Assembly (NCBI GenBank): GCA_963924555.1
Contig: OZ004587.1
Coordinates: forward strand, 4,712,001 to 4,776,000
Reading direction: 5' to 3'
From: Crambe crambe
Lineage: Eukaryota; Porifera; Demospongiae; Poecilosclerida; Crambeidae
DNA: 64,000 bases
The translations under genes and the position numbers were made by a program. Of this stretch, positions 25,501 through 36,468 are shown piece by piece. Within the stretch, counting starts at the first letter, position 1, and each line of letters starts with the position of its first letter. The notes beneath the pieces were generated by a model, which saw only the letters and a program-made list of their open reading frames with translations, had not been told where the DNA came from and did no database searches.

Positions 25501-27274
25501 AGCTTTGAATTGATTGACAGTATAATCTTTTTCAATTTTATCATATGTCCGAATTGATATGTCATTGAATTCATCTTCAAGGTCTTGTGTTTGCTGTGGA
25601 ATGATTTTTTGAAGGAGACCTGCAATATACAAAATAACAGGTATTAAAAGTCTATCATTATTATTGTTATAATTGTTCTGATAAGGAAACTCTCCACATT
25701 AATAATGAAAAGGATCATGTGTATGAAAAAATAATAAACGCAAAAAGACTTGTCTTCATGATCCCCAAGGCCCCCTTCAAGGATTGTACCTTCTTCGCTG
25801 GTGAAGAACGTTGCTGTGGAAAATTATCCATCAGGCATAAGGCATAAATAATACACTAAGTAACTGGCTTTTATCGGGAATGAGCTAGTCATAGTTCTAC
25901 TTCTAGCATACGTAGGCACCTGCCACTCTTGCAGCTCATATATGCTTAGTGCATGCATGGCCAGCTACAACTAGCTCTACACACAGACCATCCACGACCA
26001 CGAATAGTTACACTTGCCCCAAAACACGAAATTTTTACCCCTCGAAAATAACCCGCTATACGGTAATCTATAGCCTTCCATGTATATTCCATACAAGCAA
26101 GAAAGATTGAACATACCTTTTGGAACTTCTCCTTCCATAGGACCTTCCATGGTAGATGGAGGTGAGGTGGAGTCCATTGGATGTGATGGAGGAGTCACAG
26201 GACAACCTACAACACAGAATAACTGATTAGAATTTTTAATTTTTTACTCTCCTCTTCAATAATTACCTTTGAGAGAGATGTTGTGAGTGTTGCTAGTGGC
26301 AGTGATGGTGTCCTTGAGGAAAGGGGAGGTGAGGTTGATTTGGCAAGTGTATTGACCAGCATGGGACAGAGAGAGAGAAGGGAAAGAGAGAGTGTTGTCT
26401 AAAGACTCAACCAGCACTACTCCATTGTGACTCCAGCAGTATGTGATGATAGGACTGAAATCTTCAGCACCTGATACAGTGCAGGAAAGGCAGTACTTCT
26501 CCTCCACTGAGGGGTTGCCCCCAGAAATCACCACTTTGATTGGAGGGGCTATAAATGAAGGAGAGAGAGTCTGGTCATAGCATTAATCGACATTGTTTTG
26601 TGTTAATGGGACTACATGACATTAATGTGGCCAGAACTACAAGACAAAGTTATGGTAGCATTCTACAAATCACTGCAGCAGGTCACAGACATTTTAGGGT
26701 ACCATTATGTTAGCTATATCAGATATCAGTACTGTAGATTATACTAACTTACCATCAAGGAAGACTTTTTCATCCATTACTATTTTCTCAGCTAAGCTCT
26801 TAAATCCCACGGTAGGCTTGATCAGAGCGGACACAACAGCTTTCCACGAGATCTCACCCCCACGTCCATTCAACCACTCCACCAACATGAAAGTGAAGCA
26901 CTTATCCTGGTCATCACGATTGTTGGCCCCCAATACTTGCAGGATGTCAATTGGGAGACGTAGCTGGAGTCCAAAGGTGAACCACTTTGTCCTCGCTTCC
27001 CACAGACGATTTTGAATGTCAGCAAAATTGGACGAAATCAATTCAACTATGAATCATAATTAAAATACTACTGATATTGCATTGATTCTACTGATATAGC
27101 ATGCAAAGCATAGTCATAACTATTTGACTGACTTCCTGGACCAGGGTTGGTCTCGATGTCCCCAGCACAGTGTAGTAGACAGCATATAATGGTGATAGAG
27201 AAGGCCACAAACAAGTACACACCAAGTCCTTTCAATATCCTCTGTTTACTGCAACTTCCAGGGGTTTGGGTCAT
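22558..27274 (-). CDS. NLR3: 2A-Death-Ig-NACHT-LRR receptor, complete
   Basis: This receptor has 1289 aa if exon 1 ends at 27133: 27133-27274, 26753-27046, 26267-26548, 26117-26206 and 22558-25619. The domain order is as in NLR2. The 2A motif is GDIETNPGP. The Death domain is of the common type (FADIQNRLWEARTKW). The Ig domain has ITYCWSHNG and YTCQINL, and the NACHT has GAPGVGKTT and WLEAWDEQEQ. Two 56-residue LRR modules are present. The donor used by NLR1, NLR2 and NLR4 (CAA|GTAGTT) is mutated to ATAGTT here. The nearest replacement, GAA|GTCAGT, lies 9 bp upstream, keeps phase 1, and places the junction one residue after the 2A Pro. If this weaker donor fails, exon 1 reads on to a stop and yields only the short leader. 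The 5' half is nearly identical to NLR5. Confidence 0.88.
27137..27163 (-). other. 2A ribosome-skipping motif of NLR3 (GDIETNPGP)
   Basis: A full 2A consensus after the hydrophobic leader. The inferred splice donor is only 4 bases past the last codon of the motif. Confidence 0.87.
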
Positions 27275-27684
27275 ACAGGAAGTGTCTGTTAAGGGTAAAG
27301 AAAGACTCTGGATGTGTCAATTGGTAAAGGGTTTTCAACATGGTAAAGGGTGGTCATAAGTACTACTATATAGTACATATATACAGTGAACTCCCTCTAA
27401 TCAGGACCCCTAAAATGAGGCAACCCTGGTATTTAAAAAAGTCCTTCATAATATAAATTCACCCCTGAAATGAGGCCACCCCTCTAATCAGGACACTCCT
27501 AAGGTGGCCGAGTCCATTGTATCTCATTTACGAATGTCAATCAATTTCAGGAAACTCTTTCACTGTAAAAAGCTTGCAATAATTATGTTGGAGTCTCTTG
27601 GTCCTTTTACTCGTCTAAAGAACACTCTTTTAAAATGATTAATTTTCTACAATTACGATTGAGATTATAGTATGAAGTTTATAC

Positions 27685-27715
27685 CTTGGAGGCACGAGGT
27701 ATGCATCACTTATGG
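27685..27715 (-). promoter_or_regulatory. Candidate 5' untranslated exon of NLR3
   Basis: Shares the CCTCCAAG|GTATAAAC donor-like end with the blocks upstream of NLR1, NLR2 and NLR5. It is inferred from conservation only. Confidence 0.3.
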
Positions 27716-28567
27716 CTCTATCATCTAAAGTAATCCATGAATCATTAAAATGCCAATATTCTGACTTCCAATGCACTCATAAGAAGAGGGTAAATGATTC
27801 AACATGATCAAACTTTCTACTTAATAGCAGCTTTGAATGGAGATCTGCTCACTTAATGCTCCATTTACCTCACATGAGACTACTTTTCAAACCAAGAAGT
27901 AAAGTACAACTGTCAGGTGTTTGCCTTAATTGGCACTGAAGCATGTAGAGTATGTTGATACAGGCCATGGTTAGCCAAGCTATTAAGAGCACCTTGAAAC
28001 GACAGTCTAACAGGAAAGCCAAGAGCACCTAGAGAACAACGACAACATGCTCAAGAAAGAACAGAAACAGCAGAGAGAACAATCTATGATTGCTTGAGTA
28101 GACAGCAATTAATTATGAGAGTCATGATGAGCGTGACTAAAGACATGATTTAGCTAGGCAACAACAAAGCCAAGAGCACTAATATAAACAACTAAATACC
28201 AGAAAATCAGCCAGACATCAGGAAGGCCGAGTACAAGCCTTGCATGGAAGTGAACATTTGAAATTCTAATCAGAGAGCACTTAACTACAAGAGAATATAA
28301 ATTTAGAAATCAGTTCAGAATTGACACCTAACTCTACCCTTCAAACATTGAGTGTGCACTATTAAGACATTACCTACCTAAGTCGATATAGGCCTAGCTA
28401 GCTAACAGTGCCGAGGCATTAGTCTTTTAAAGACAAACTTGTTATGCACTTGTCTACTTACATTTAGCTTATAAAAAATGATATCCATTATCAGCAGAGC
28501 AAGTAAAATCACATAGTTATAATTATGAGGGAGGTAGAGTCAGGACAGGGGTGGGAGCTGAACTGAC
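27716..28567. other. Intergenic sequence upstream of NLR3
   Basis: AT-rich sequence, nearly identical to 59530-60383. No open frame or RNA gene is recognised. Confidence 0.4.
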
Positions 28568-28697
28568 CTATTAGTGAGAGTAGGAACTCTTCCAGGATTT
28601 TATTGGGAGAAACAGAGTGGCATTTCACTGAAGCACGAGAACGGGCAGCATTGTTCAGGCCCACACTGGCCCTCCACTGCTCCATAGCGACTGGCAT
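28568..28697 (-). pseudogene. Solitary FIH-like first exon (unit 3)
   Basis: In this copy the frame is open back to an acceptor-like ACACAG (VVLPDTVTMPVAMEQWRASV). It may therefore be an internal exon, not a first exon. It ends with the same phase-1 GTCAGT donor. The copy at 60384-60513 is the same. No partner exon is identified. Confidence 0.4.
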
Positions 28698-29414
28698 GGT
28701 TACAGTGTCAGGGAGTACTACCTGTGTAAGAACAAGGCAAGGGGTGAATTCATTATTCCACTTGATTCACTTCAGTAGATCACCAATAGCTGGTGTAGGA
28801 CTGGTTCAACACGCATCTCTTATTCCCACATCACGAAGCCACAAATCTCATGGGAAAGTGTTTACCTATTCTTATCGAGACTAAAAATCCCATCTCACTA
28901 GATAAGTATGACACTTACGCTGTCTCACTCCGAGAGGGAGGGATTACTACAACAACTCGATAGGTTAAATAATCAGATTTGGTTAACTAAAGCAGGACTC
29001 TCTAGGTAAGACACGACAGTGTTGTTTCGTCTACATGTGTGGGAGGATCTAGGAGCTCGTAATTATGGGTGCGGTTATAAGCGTGATCACTATGCTCGCG
29101 CGTCATGCTGATATTATGAATAATAATAATAACAAGAACCAGTTCAGTATAATTACTGTTTCAAGAACATAAAAGTTTAACTTTTTCCAGTAAGGCGATA
29201 AACTCAACTCTAGGCAGGAGCATAGTGAATCGAATATCTACAAGAAAGTAGCAAAAAGCATTTTAGTACTGAAAAGGATCCCCATGTAAATAGCTAGTTG
29301 ATATTGATAGTCATAGCTATTACTGGCAATTTGTAAAAAGTACAACCCCTTATCATTTTCATACATAATGTAGCTAGCTAGTTATACTCTCTCTAGCTCT
29401 ATACAGCTGTCAAC

Positions 29415-32400
29415 CTTTATCACTGGTTCCAAACTCAGTTCCATTGAGTCCAGAGAGGTTGACCTGAGCAAAGTAATCAGCACAGGGTCCCCCTGTGTCA
29501 CAGTGGATCCATGCATACGCCCCTGGGGAGTCAAGGGAGTTCTGGAGCTTGAGAGCAGGACAACCAGTCAGAGCTGCATTCAGCTGATCGAAGCGACTGT
29601 ACATGACATTGCGACCATATTCATGCAGTCCTAGCAAACCACTTGGACCTAAACCTTGACCTGCACACACGGATCAATTTGGGTTAATGGTGATTACTGT
29701 TTATTTTGCCAATCAAAAAAAAATAATGCCCACTAGAATATAAGAAATGCATGTAAGGTTAGTCAATGATTTGTAGTGCCACAAGAAATAAGTCAGTAGA
29801 TAGCAAGGGTGTAGGTAAGGGGGGGGGGGGGGGCTTGGGGGGCTAAAGCCCCCCAGAATTTTTGAATCGTATATCTTATTATTTAGTATTATATATGATG
29901 AACTCATTTTGCAACTGTAAAGGAATGGTCAGTTTTGTTCTTGTGTACATGTAGTGCAGGGGCTGATCCAGAGTTTTTGGAAAGAGGGGGCCGTGTGCTT
30001 GCACCATGGCCCCTGGATCAGCTCCTGATTATGTATGGTTAACTTTGAAGTATCTCAATCAAGATGTTGGATTTCAGTGCATGAACATAAGCATCATTAA
30101 TTATTTCAAAACCCAGAAACTGTAGTGGAGACTCTAGGGATGAAATGGGTCCCTCTCAAATGAGCAACACATTGTAACAACCTGATGCATATCACTGGGT
30201 CTGATGTTCAACAGTCCTTTAGGGCCGTAGACAAGTTTTGCTAGCAAGTGTTCACCTGTGAGATTGTGTAAATTATTTGTGATCACACCACATCCCGTTC
30301 CAATGTATTTCATGAATTAATTAGTGGGTGGATGAATACCACATAACTTGCAGCAATTTCATACTCCATTACTCTAATTAGTGGGTGGATGAATACCACA
30401 TAACTTGCAGCAATTTCATACTCCATTACTCTAATTAGTGGGTGGATGAATACCACATAACTTGCAGCAATTTCAATTTCACACTTCATTAATTGCAAGT
30501 TATGTGGTATTCATCCACCCACAATGAAGTTATAATTCTATAGCCTAGCTGATTTAAGAAAGCATGGCGAACCATGGGTGCACAATGTGATTTCTAAATT
30601 TTGGCACTATTTATTGTTCACCCCTTTTTAAAAGCTCATGATTATATAATAAAGTTGTATATAAACTCAGAGACTAGCATTCTCAAGTGTCCTTACCTGA
30701 GATGCTTTGAATAACCTAATGGTGCTGCACATTCACACAGATGAAACCGATAGTTTATCCAAGTTCAGTTGCAAATTAATTTGTTGGTAGTAGAGAAGGT
30801 AGACTAAGATCATTTTTGACAAATTTGATGCTCCATATTGCACCAGACTGAATCTGAGACACCCTAAAATCTAATTTTTTTTCTGGGCCAAGATGATGCA
30901 CTTTGCACAGTATGTGGTCACAAGCCATACCACAATAAAATAGCTAGCTCCGGCCCTGTGCACATGGAAAATTTTTGGCTCATACTTCTGTTCTTGTCTA
31001 GCTACATGTAGTCTTTCTCTGGCTCAAAGTATGTCTTTAATTTACCTTTCATTTAAACCACAATAAATATATCTACAGCTACATTGAACCATGCAGTGAG
31101 TATACTGTGGCTAATGGTAATGGAAAAGGGGGGGCCCATGCAGGTCCCTTAGGCCCCTACCTGGATCAGTCCCTGGTATGTACTGTTATATAGTAAATTA
31201 ATAGTGATATAATCACCTCATATCACACAAGAAGCAATCTCAGAACACCTGAGATTCAAAATTTTCCCGGGGGAGCATGCCACTGGACCCCTCTAGATAA
31301 TGCAGTGCTGCATTTCACACATAATATACATTCATGCATGCATATTTAGCCCCCCCCCCCCCCCCCCCCCCCCCCCAGTTGAAAAAACTTATCTACACCC
31401 TTGGATAGCTATGTATTTATGACCAGATAAGGCCAGTTTAGGTTATAGGTGGTAGCTATTCAAGTTTAGCTAACTCTTTGGACTTACTGAGAGTAGTCTC
31501 AAGACTGGAGAGTACTCTCAATTCAATGTCTGCTGATTGTGCTATGACAATGGATGAAGCCACATCTGACATGCTGTCTGCAAGGATTGGATCACGAACC
31601 AAACCCCATCCAAATCTGGTACCAGCCAGTCCATCATTTTTTGAACTGTTAATACCATACATCAGTAGCTATGTGATTGATACACTCTAGCTAAACCTCT
31701 AAATACAGTAGCTACATCAATTAACATGTAAAAGATGATCAAATGCTATAGATACATGAGAGAGGAACTTCCCATGGACCCACAGTATCCTTTGTTCAGA
31801 TATTTAGCTACACTGCATAGCTAGCAAGCTATCTCTCACCTTGAGAATATCATGATGGATTTGTTCATTACTTGATCAATGTTGGTGAACATGGGCCAGT
31901 AATACACCATGTCTGTTATGACATGGTCTGGATCCTTCACTAGTGGTTTCTTCTTTGAGCCATCTGGGTTGTTGGGGTAACTGCAACCATGCATGGAATT
32001 CATGGAATGAATATTATCAGGGGTTTACCCTTCAGCTATTTTTAAGAAGGAAAGAATATAGTTAGCTTGCTATAGCTACCTTGTCAATTTGCACCTCAAT
32101 TGTTTTATACATAAAAACCTGTAGCTACCAATAATTATAGAGAACTAACGTTACAATCTCAATGGTCCAAGGAGAGTTAGGATCAGCACTGAGATTCCAC
32201 CTTGCAGTGGAGATGCGAGCAATGATGTCAGGGTAAGAAGCATAGTAAGGGACTTGTGCTAACACATCTACTCTGTCAGGACAATTCACACTGCAACTCT
32301 TCAAGATTTTCTCAGTCAATGCTACCACAGTAATATAGATTACCATGGTAGCACCCATGCCTGTTACTATGTGGTAGCCTTCTGTCACAGCATTCTCAGT

Positions 32401-32670
32401 CTTTAAAGAAGTAAAAACAACAGATAATATGATTAGCATTGAAACAAGTAGCTACTGAAAAAGACTTAGTAATAAAGAAATAATAGCTGCATATAAGCCT
32501 AGTCTGAAACTTCAGCTTCATATACTTTCCATTATACTGGCTATTTTAAAGCCAGCACACTAGCTAGTACATGTAAGCTTACTATAGAGTGTAGTCTTTG
32601 AATGGAAGAAACTAGAGGAGGTAAAGCTGCATTAGAGATAGCAGAATGAGATGGAAACTGGTAGGCTGGT
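29415..32670 (-). CDS. Alliinase-type PLP aminotransferase, five intact exons without the 5' end (unit 3)
   Basis: Exons 32583-32670, 32150-32400, 31840-31980, 31488-31645 and 29415-29660 join in consistent phases (0, 2, 2, 1). They encode AYQFPSHSAISNAALPPLV, VTEGYHIVTGMGATMVIYI, YPNNPDGSKKKP (substrate/PLP-binding Asn region), YYWPMFTNIDQ, MIFSSSKNDGLAGTRFGWG (PLP Schiff-base Lys after Ser-Ser-Ser, conserved Arg) and GAYAWIHCDTGGPC. This matches the alliinase/tryptophan-aminotransferase-related fold-type I family. The membrane and NLHPEW exons seen in unit 2 are absent: homology to unit 2 stops at about 32798. The final exon after TSDK could not be fixed. A 1.6-kb transposon lies in the last intron found here. 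The substrate is unknown. Confidence 0.65.
29804..31403. mobile_element. 1.6-kb TIR transposon in the aminotransferase intron (unit 3)
   Basis: Ends are CAAGGGTGTAGGTAAG and CTTATCTACACCCTTG, flanked by a 5-bp duplication GATAG (29799-29803 and 31404-31408). Poly-G (about 29819-29834) and poly-C (about 31350-31377) lie just inside the two ends. Unit 2 has the empty site GTCAGTAGATAGCTATG near 16355. No transposase is seen, so it is non-autonomous. Confidence 0.88.
30319..30521. repeat. Three 57-bp direct repeats plus an inverted copy
   Basis: AATTAGTGGGTGGATGAATA starts at 30319, 30376 and 30433. The inverted core, ATTCATCCACCCA, ends at 30521. The block lies inside the 1.6-kb element and could fold into alternative hairpins. 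The same block lies near 62141-62343. Confidence 0.85.
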
Positions 32671-32997
32671 CTGTAAATAATACACTAATGACTAGCTGAC
32701 TAGCTACGATAATTATAAGATAGATTTTTTGGTGGATAACTAAAATAAGACAGTGGGAGATGTCACAACATTCACTCTCTCATCTACTCCTCCCTCCAAA
32801 AGTTCTGCAGGATTCTCCACTGAGTTCTTCTTCTGCCCACTTCCCACTTCTTTAGCAACTGATAAACTACTTGGTGAAATAGAGACTATGCCAACCAGTC
32901 CTTTTTGCCAGTAGGACTACTGCAGCTGTTATCCTCAAAACAAGCACACCAATTACCTGCACTTCACTTGGCAGGTTTAGATAAGTGAAGGTCCATG
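32671..32997. other. Junction of aminotransferase remnant and FIH remnant
   Basis: Sequence matches unit 2 until about 32798 (CATCTACTCCTCCCTCC). It then switches to sequence also found at 35690-35835. It is a duplication breakpoint with no gene. Confidence 0.5.
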
Positions 32998-34465
32998 GGG
33001 TCATTCCATGTGAGATCAACATGAAAAATTGACACGTCTTTCAGATCTCTCTATATACACAGAGTATGTATGGAGATATAAAACCACAACAATTTTTAGG
33101 TGCTTAAGTTGTATGGCTTCTAAGAAATAATAGGGACTCTTTGTACACATTTCATTGTACCTTGGCACATAAATGGATTATATCTCTGTATTGGATTGAG
33201 ATATTACAAAAAAAAATGGGATATTCTCGTAGCACACGAAAAGGGCTTTAAGATGATGTTTCACATGATTGGATTAGGGTCGAGGTCAATTTTCAGAGAT
33301 AATTACTCTAATTTTTCCCAGGTCGGGATCCTCTAATTTTTGTGAAAATCTGTTCAAATGTACCTTTGACCTTCCTGAGTATGTGGTTAAAATTTTGTTT
33401 GGGCTGTCCATGAGCTTGAATTTTCAGTGTCATTATACAGTTCGAGGTTATGTATTTCTAATGGATACTTTAATGATAAAGAATTTTTGCATACGAATAA
33501 AGTTGAAAATGGGATAATTATATAAGTAGCTTTTTTAGTTTTTGTGTAGCAGCCTTGCTTTCATCTTGTGTGAGTGAGTATGAACGGCTGTTGTGGTGCG
33601 GGGCTTTACAACAGTCAAAATATCTGTTATTGGAACATGAAGGATATTTTGGATATATGGTGAATCTGATGAGGTGGATGTGCTTGAGTCACTTCCAGGA
33701 TCTAGAGCAAGATCAGAAACTTGAGACAACTTTGCCAGCTTCTTCCTACAAGTATCACATATTCTCAAGCCTGTATGAAGAAGGGAGTTCTTCTCACACA
33801 TCCATTTTGAAACTGGTCTCAAAGAGTTCTTCCTTGCAGTATGACCTTGAATTTGAAATGGATTACAACAAGTGCTCCTCCAAGTAGATTCAGATTTAGA
33901 AACAGCCATGAGATTACTTCACTCTATATTGCTACCTTGCAGCTTTGTTGATATAATTAAATTCTTTGGTTAATCATGAGTATGGGTTTACAGTGCATTT
34001 ATCACAACTGGACTTATATAATGACACTGAAAATCCAAACCCATGGATGGCCCAAAACAAAATTTTAAGCACATACTCAGGAAGGTAAAAAGTGCATTTG
34101 AACACAAAAATTAGAGGATCCCGACCTGGGAAAAATTAGAGTAATTATCTCTGAAAATTGACCTTGACCCTAATCCAATTAACCATATACATGTGAAACA
34201 TCATCTTAAAGCCCTTTTCGTGTGCTACGAGAATATCCCATTAGTTTTGTAATATCTCAATCCAATACAGAGATATAATCCATTATGTGCCAAGGTACAA
34301 TGAAATGTGTACAAAGAGTCCCTATTATTTCTTAGAAGCCATACAACTTAAGCACCTAAAAATTGTTGTGGTTTTATATCTCCATACATACTCTGTGTAT
34401 ACAAAGTTTGAGAGAAATCTGAGAGGCGTGTCAATTTTTCATGTTGATCTCACATGGAATGACCC
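32998..34465. mobile_element. Foldback element with arms of about 440 bp
   Basis: The left arm is 32998-33437 and the right arm 34017-34465; they are reverse complements with minor differences. The ends are GGGTCATTCCATGTGAGATC and its complement. The paralogous site at 35800-35890 lacks the element. The interior of about 580 bp contains a 124-codon open frame. Target-site duplication is not clear. Confidence 0.85.
33535..33909 (-). CDS. Cys/His-rich small ORF inside the foldback element
   Basis: A 124-residue frame from ATG to stop. It has a Cys/His cluster (CCNPF, QGHTARKNSLRPVSK, then GLRICDTCRKKL), followed by a Ser/Thr/Asp-rich tail (GSDSSTSTSSDSP). The spacing suggests a small zinc-binding module, perhaps DNA-binding, carried or captured by the element. 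I do not recognise a named family and cannot show it is expressed. Confidence 0.35.
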   Translation of the reverse strand: MAVSKSESTWRSTCCNPFQIQGHTARKNSLRPVSKWMCEKNSLLHTGLRICDTCRKKLAKLSQVSDLALDPGSDSSTSTSSDSPYIQNILHVPITDILTVVKPRTTTAVHTHSHKMKARLLHKN

Positions 34466-34479
34466 AAATACAAAGCTAA

Positions 34480-36391
34480 GATCTTAAAACTTACCCTATA
34501 CCAAATTGTTATCAACACACCTATTGCTAATGACTCAATATAATGCCACTTATAAGAACTTTAGACTTTAAGCACCAGACCTAAATCAAGAGCTTTCACT
34601 TTCCAAGGAATGCTTTCAAAGTATAACCAAGGAGTAGTCAATTCTCTAAACCAATGTTCATGCAACAAGCTATCTATATTCTGACAGCTATCACTGCTCA
34701 CAGCATTTACAATTCAATTTCCTGTACAAACAATAGAGGCCTGGCACACCACAAACTGCAACAATGACCAACACAATGCTAACTCTTACAGTGAAAACTG
34801 TGGAAGGAAACAATCAGAGACCAAGAAAGGAAACATAATTTTGTGTCCCACAAGTATAAACCTGGAGGGTTAACTCTACATATTTTTTCTATTCAATAGG
34901 ATATGTGGAAGAACTGTGGAAAATCGTGCAAGAAAGTAGGAGTGTGAAAATAAAAACAATTACTGTTCCACCTCCATTTTGGAAAAACCAAGCAAATGGT
35001 GGAAGATAAATCCTGTTAGTTATCAGATGGAAATGTTTGTCTAAATAAATTATTTTCACAGCACATGCTGGTAGTATCACCCTTACTATTCAACCCTGCC
35101 ATCCCTGTAGTACCACAGGGCTCCTCACACTAGGATGGGATCAGATAGACAGGGTACCCAACACAATTATATGGAAACCAGAGGGAGGGGCGTCATCTAC
35201 TTACTGTCAAATCCAGTCATAAAAGTGATAGACTTCCAAGGGAGGGGGAGGGGGACAAAATATATAAACCAAAGGGGGGCCTTTGAAATGTAATCCTGCA
35301 CACCTATTTGAGAGAGTTTAAAATACTGACCTATATTTGAGTAGGAACTCTTCTAGGATGTCACTGTGGTTGAGAGGGACACTGCAGCTCTTCATTGAAG
35401 TATGAGCTCCAGAACAGGCAGAGTTGTTCAGACCCACACTAACATTCACAGCTAGCTTAACAGTCCATTTTGAAAATTTTTATATCTTTAAAGTAACACA
35501 TGCATCGTCACAGGTGCATTCACAGCTAGCTTAACAGTCCATTTTGACATCTTTAAAGTGACACATGCACGATCATTAAGGATATGTTACATAAAGTGTG
35601 ATCTTGAAAGTACAAGCCAAAGTACAGACAGTGAAGACAGATATGTTGCTTATAACCTACGTACATACATATCAAAATAACTGTTAAACTACTTGGTGAA
35701 ATAGAGACTATGCCAACACGCCCTTTTTGCCAGTAGGACTACTGCAGCTATTACCCTCAAAACAACACCAATTAAAGGGTGACCTGCACTTCACTTGCAC
35801 TTCACTTGGCAGGTTTAGATAAGTGAAGGTCCATGAATGAAACTTGCAAATACAATGTCACTATAAGCTAGGATCTTAAAATTTACCCTATACCAAATTG
35901 TTATTGACATGGTAACACCACCTCTTGCTAATGACTCAATATAATGCCATTTATTGAAACATAGTAAAAACAACACAAGTATGCATGCACTTTTAATGAG
36001 CTGGCTGAAAAAATGTGATTTTGAATTGCAGAACTTTATAATGCAACTAGAACTTTAAAGCATATCATTACTTTGATCATATGTACTCAACACTTGCATG
36101 GAAGCAGGGTTCAAATTCAGGATTTGACTTGAGGGGGGTCAAATGCCTATGACAAAATTTGTGGAGGGGCAACTATTCTATTTAGGAAAGCTAGCCAATT
36201 CCTGGATGGGTGGGGGTGGCCCCTGAAATAAACCCTGATGGAAGTGGTCCATGCTGCACAAGCACCCAGCATGCAATATAGATGCATGGGTCATGCGTAG
36301 GGTGAAAAATTACTGAAGTGATTACTTACTAGTACATGGGTTCATAAAGAACATCTCCAGGCTTCAGTATATACACATCATTAAAGAACTT

Positions 36392-36468
<77 letters not shown>

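Noticed and set aside
30319-30521. CRISPR-like array (three 57-bp direct repeats)
   Set aside because: Repeats are directly adjacent with no unique spacers, in a eukaryotic transposon with an inverted copy beside them.
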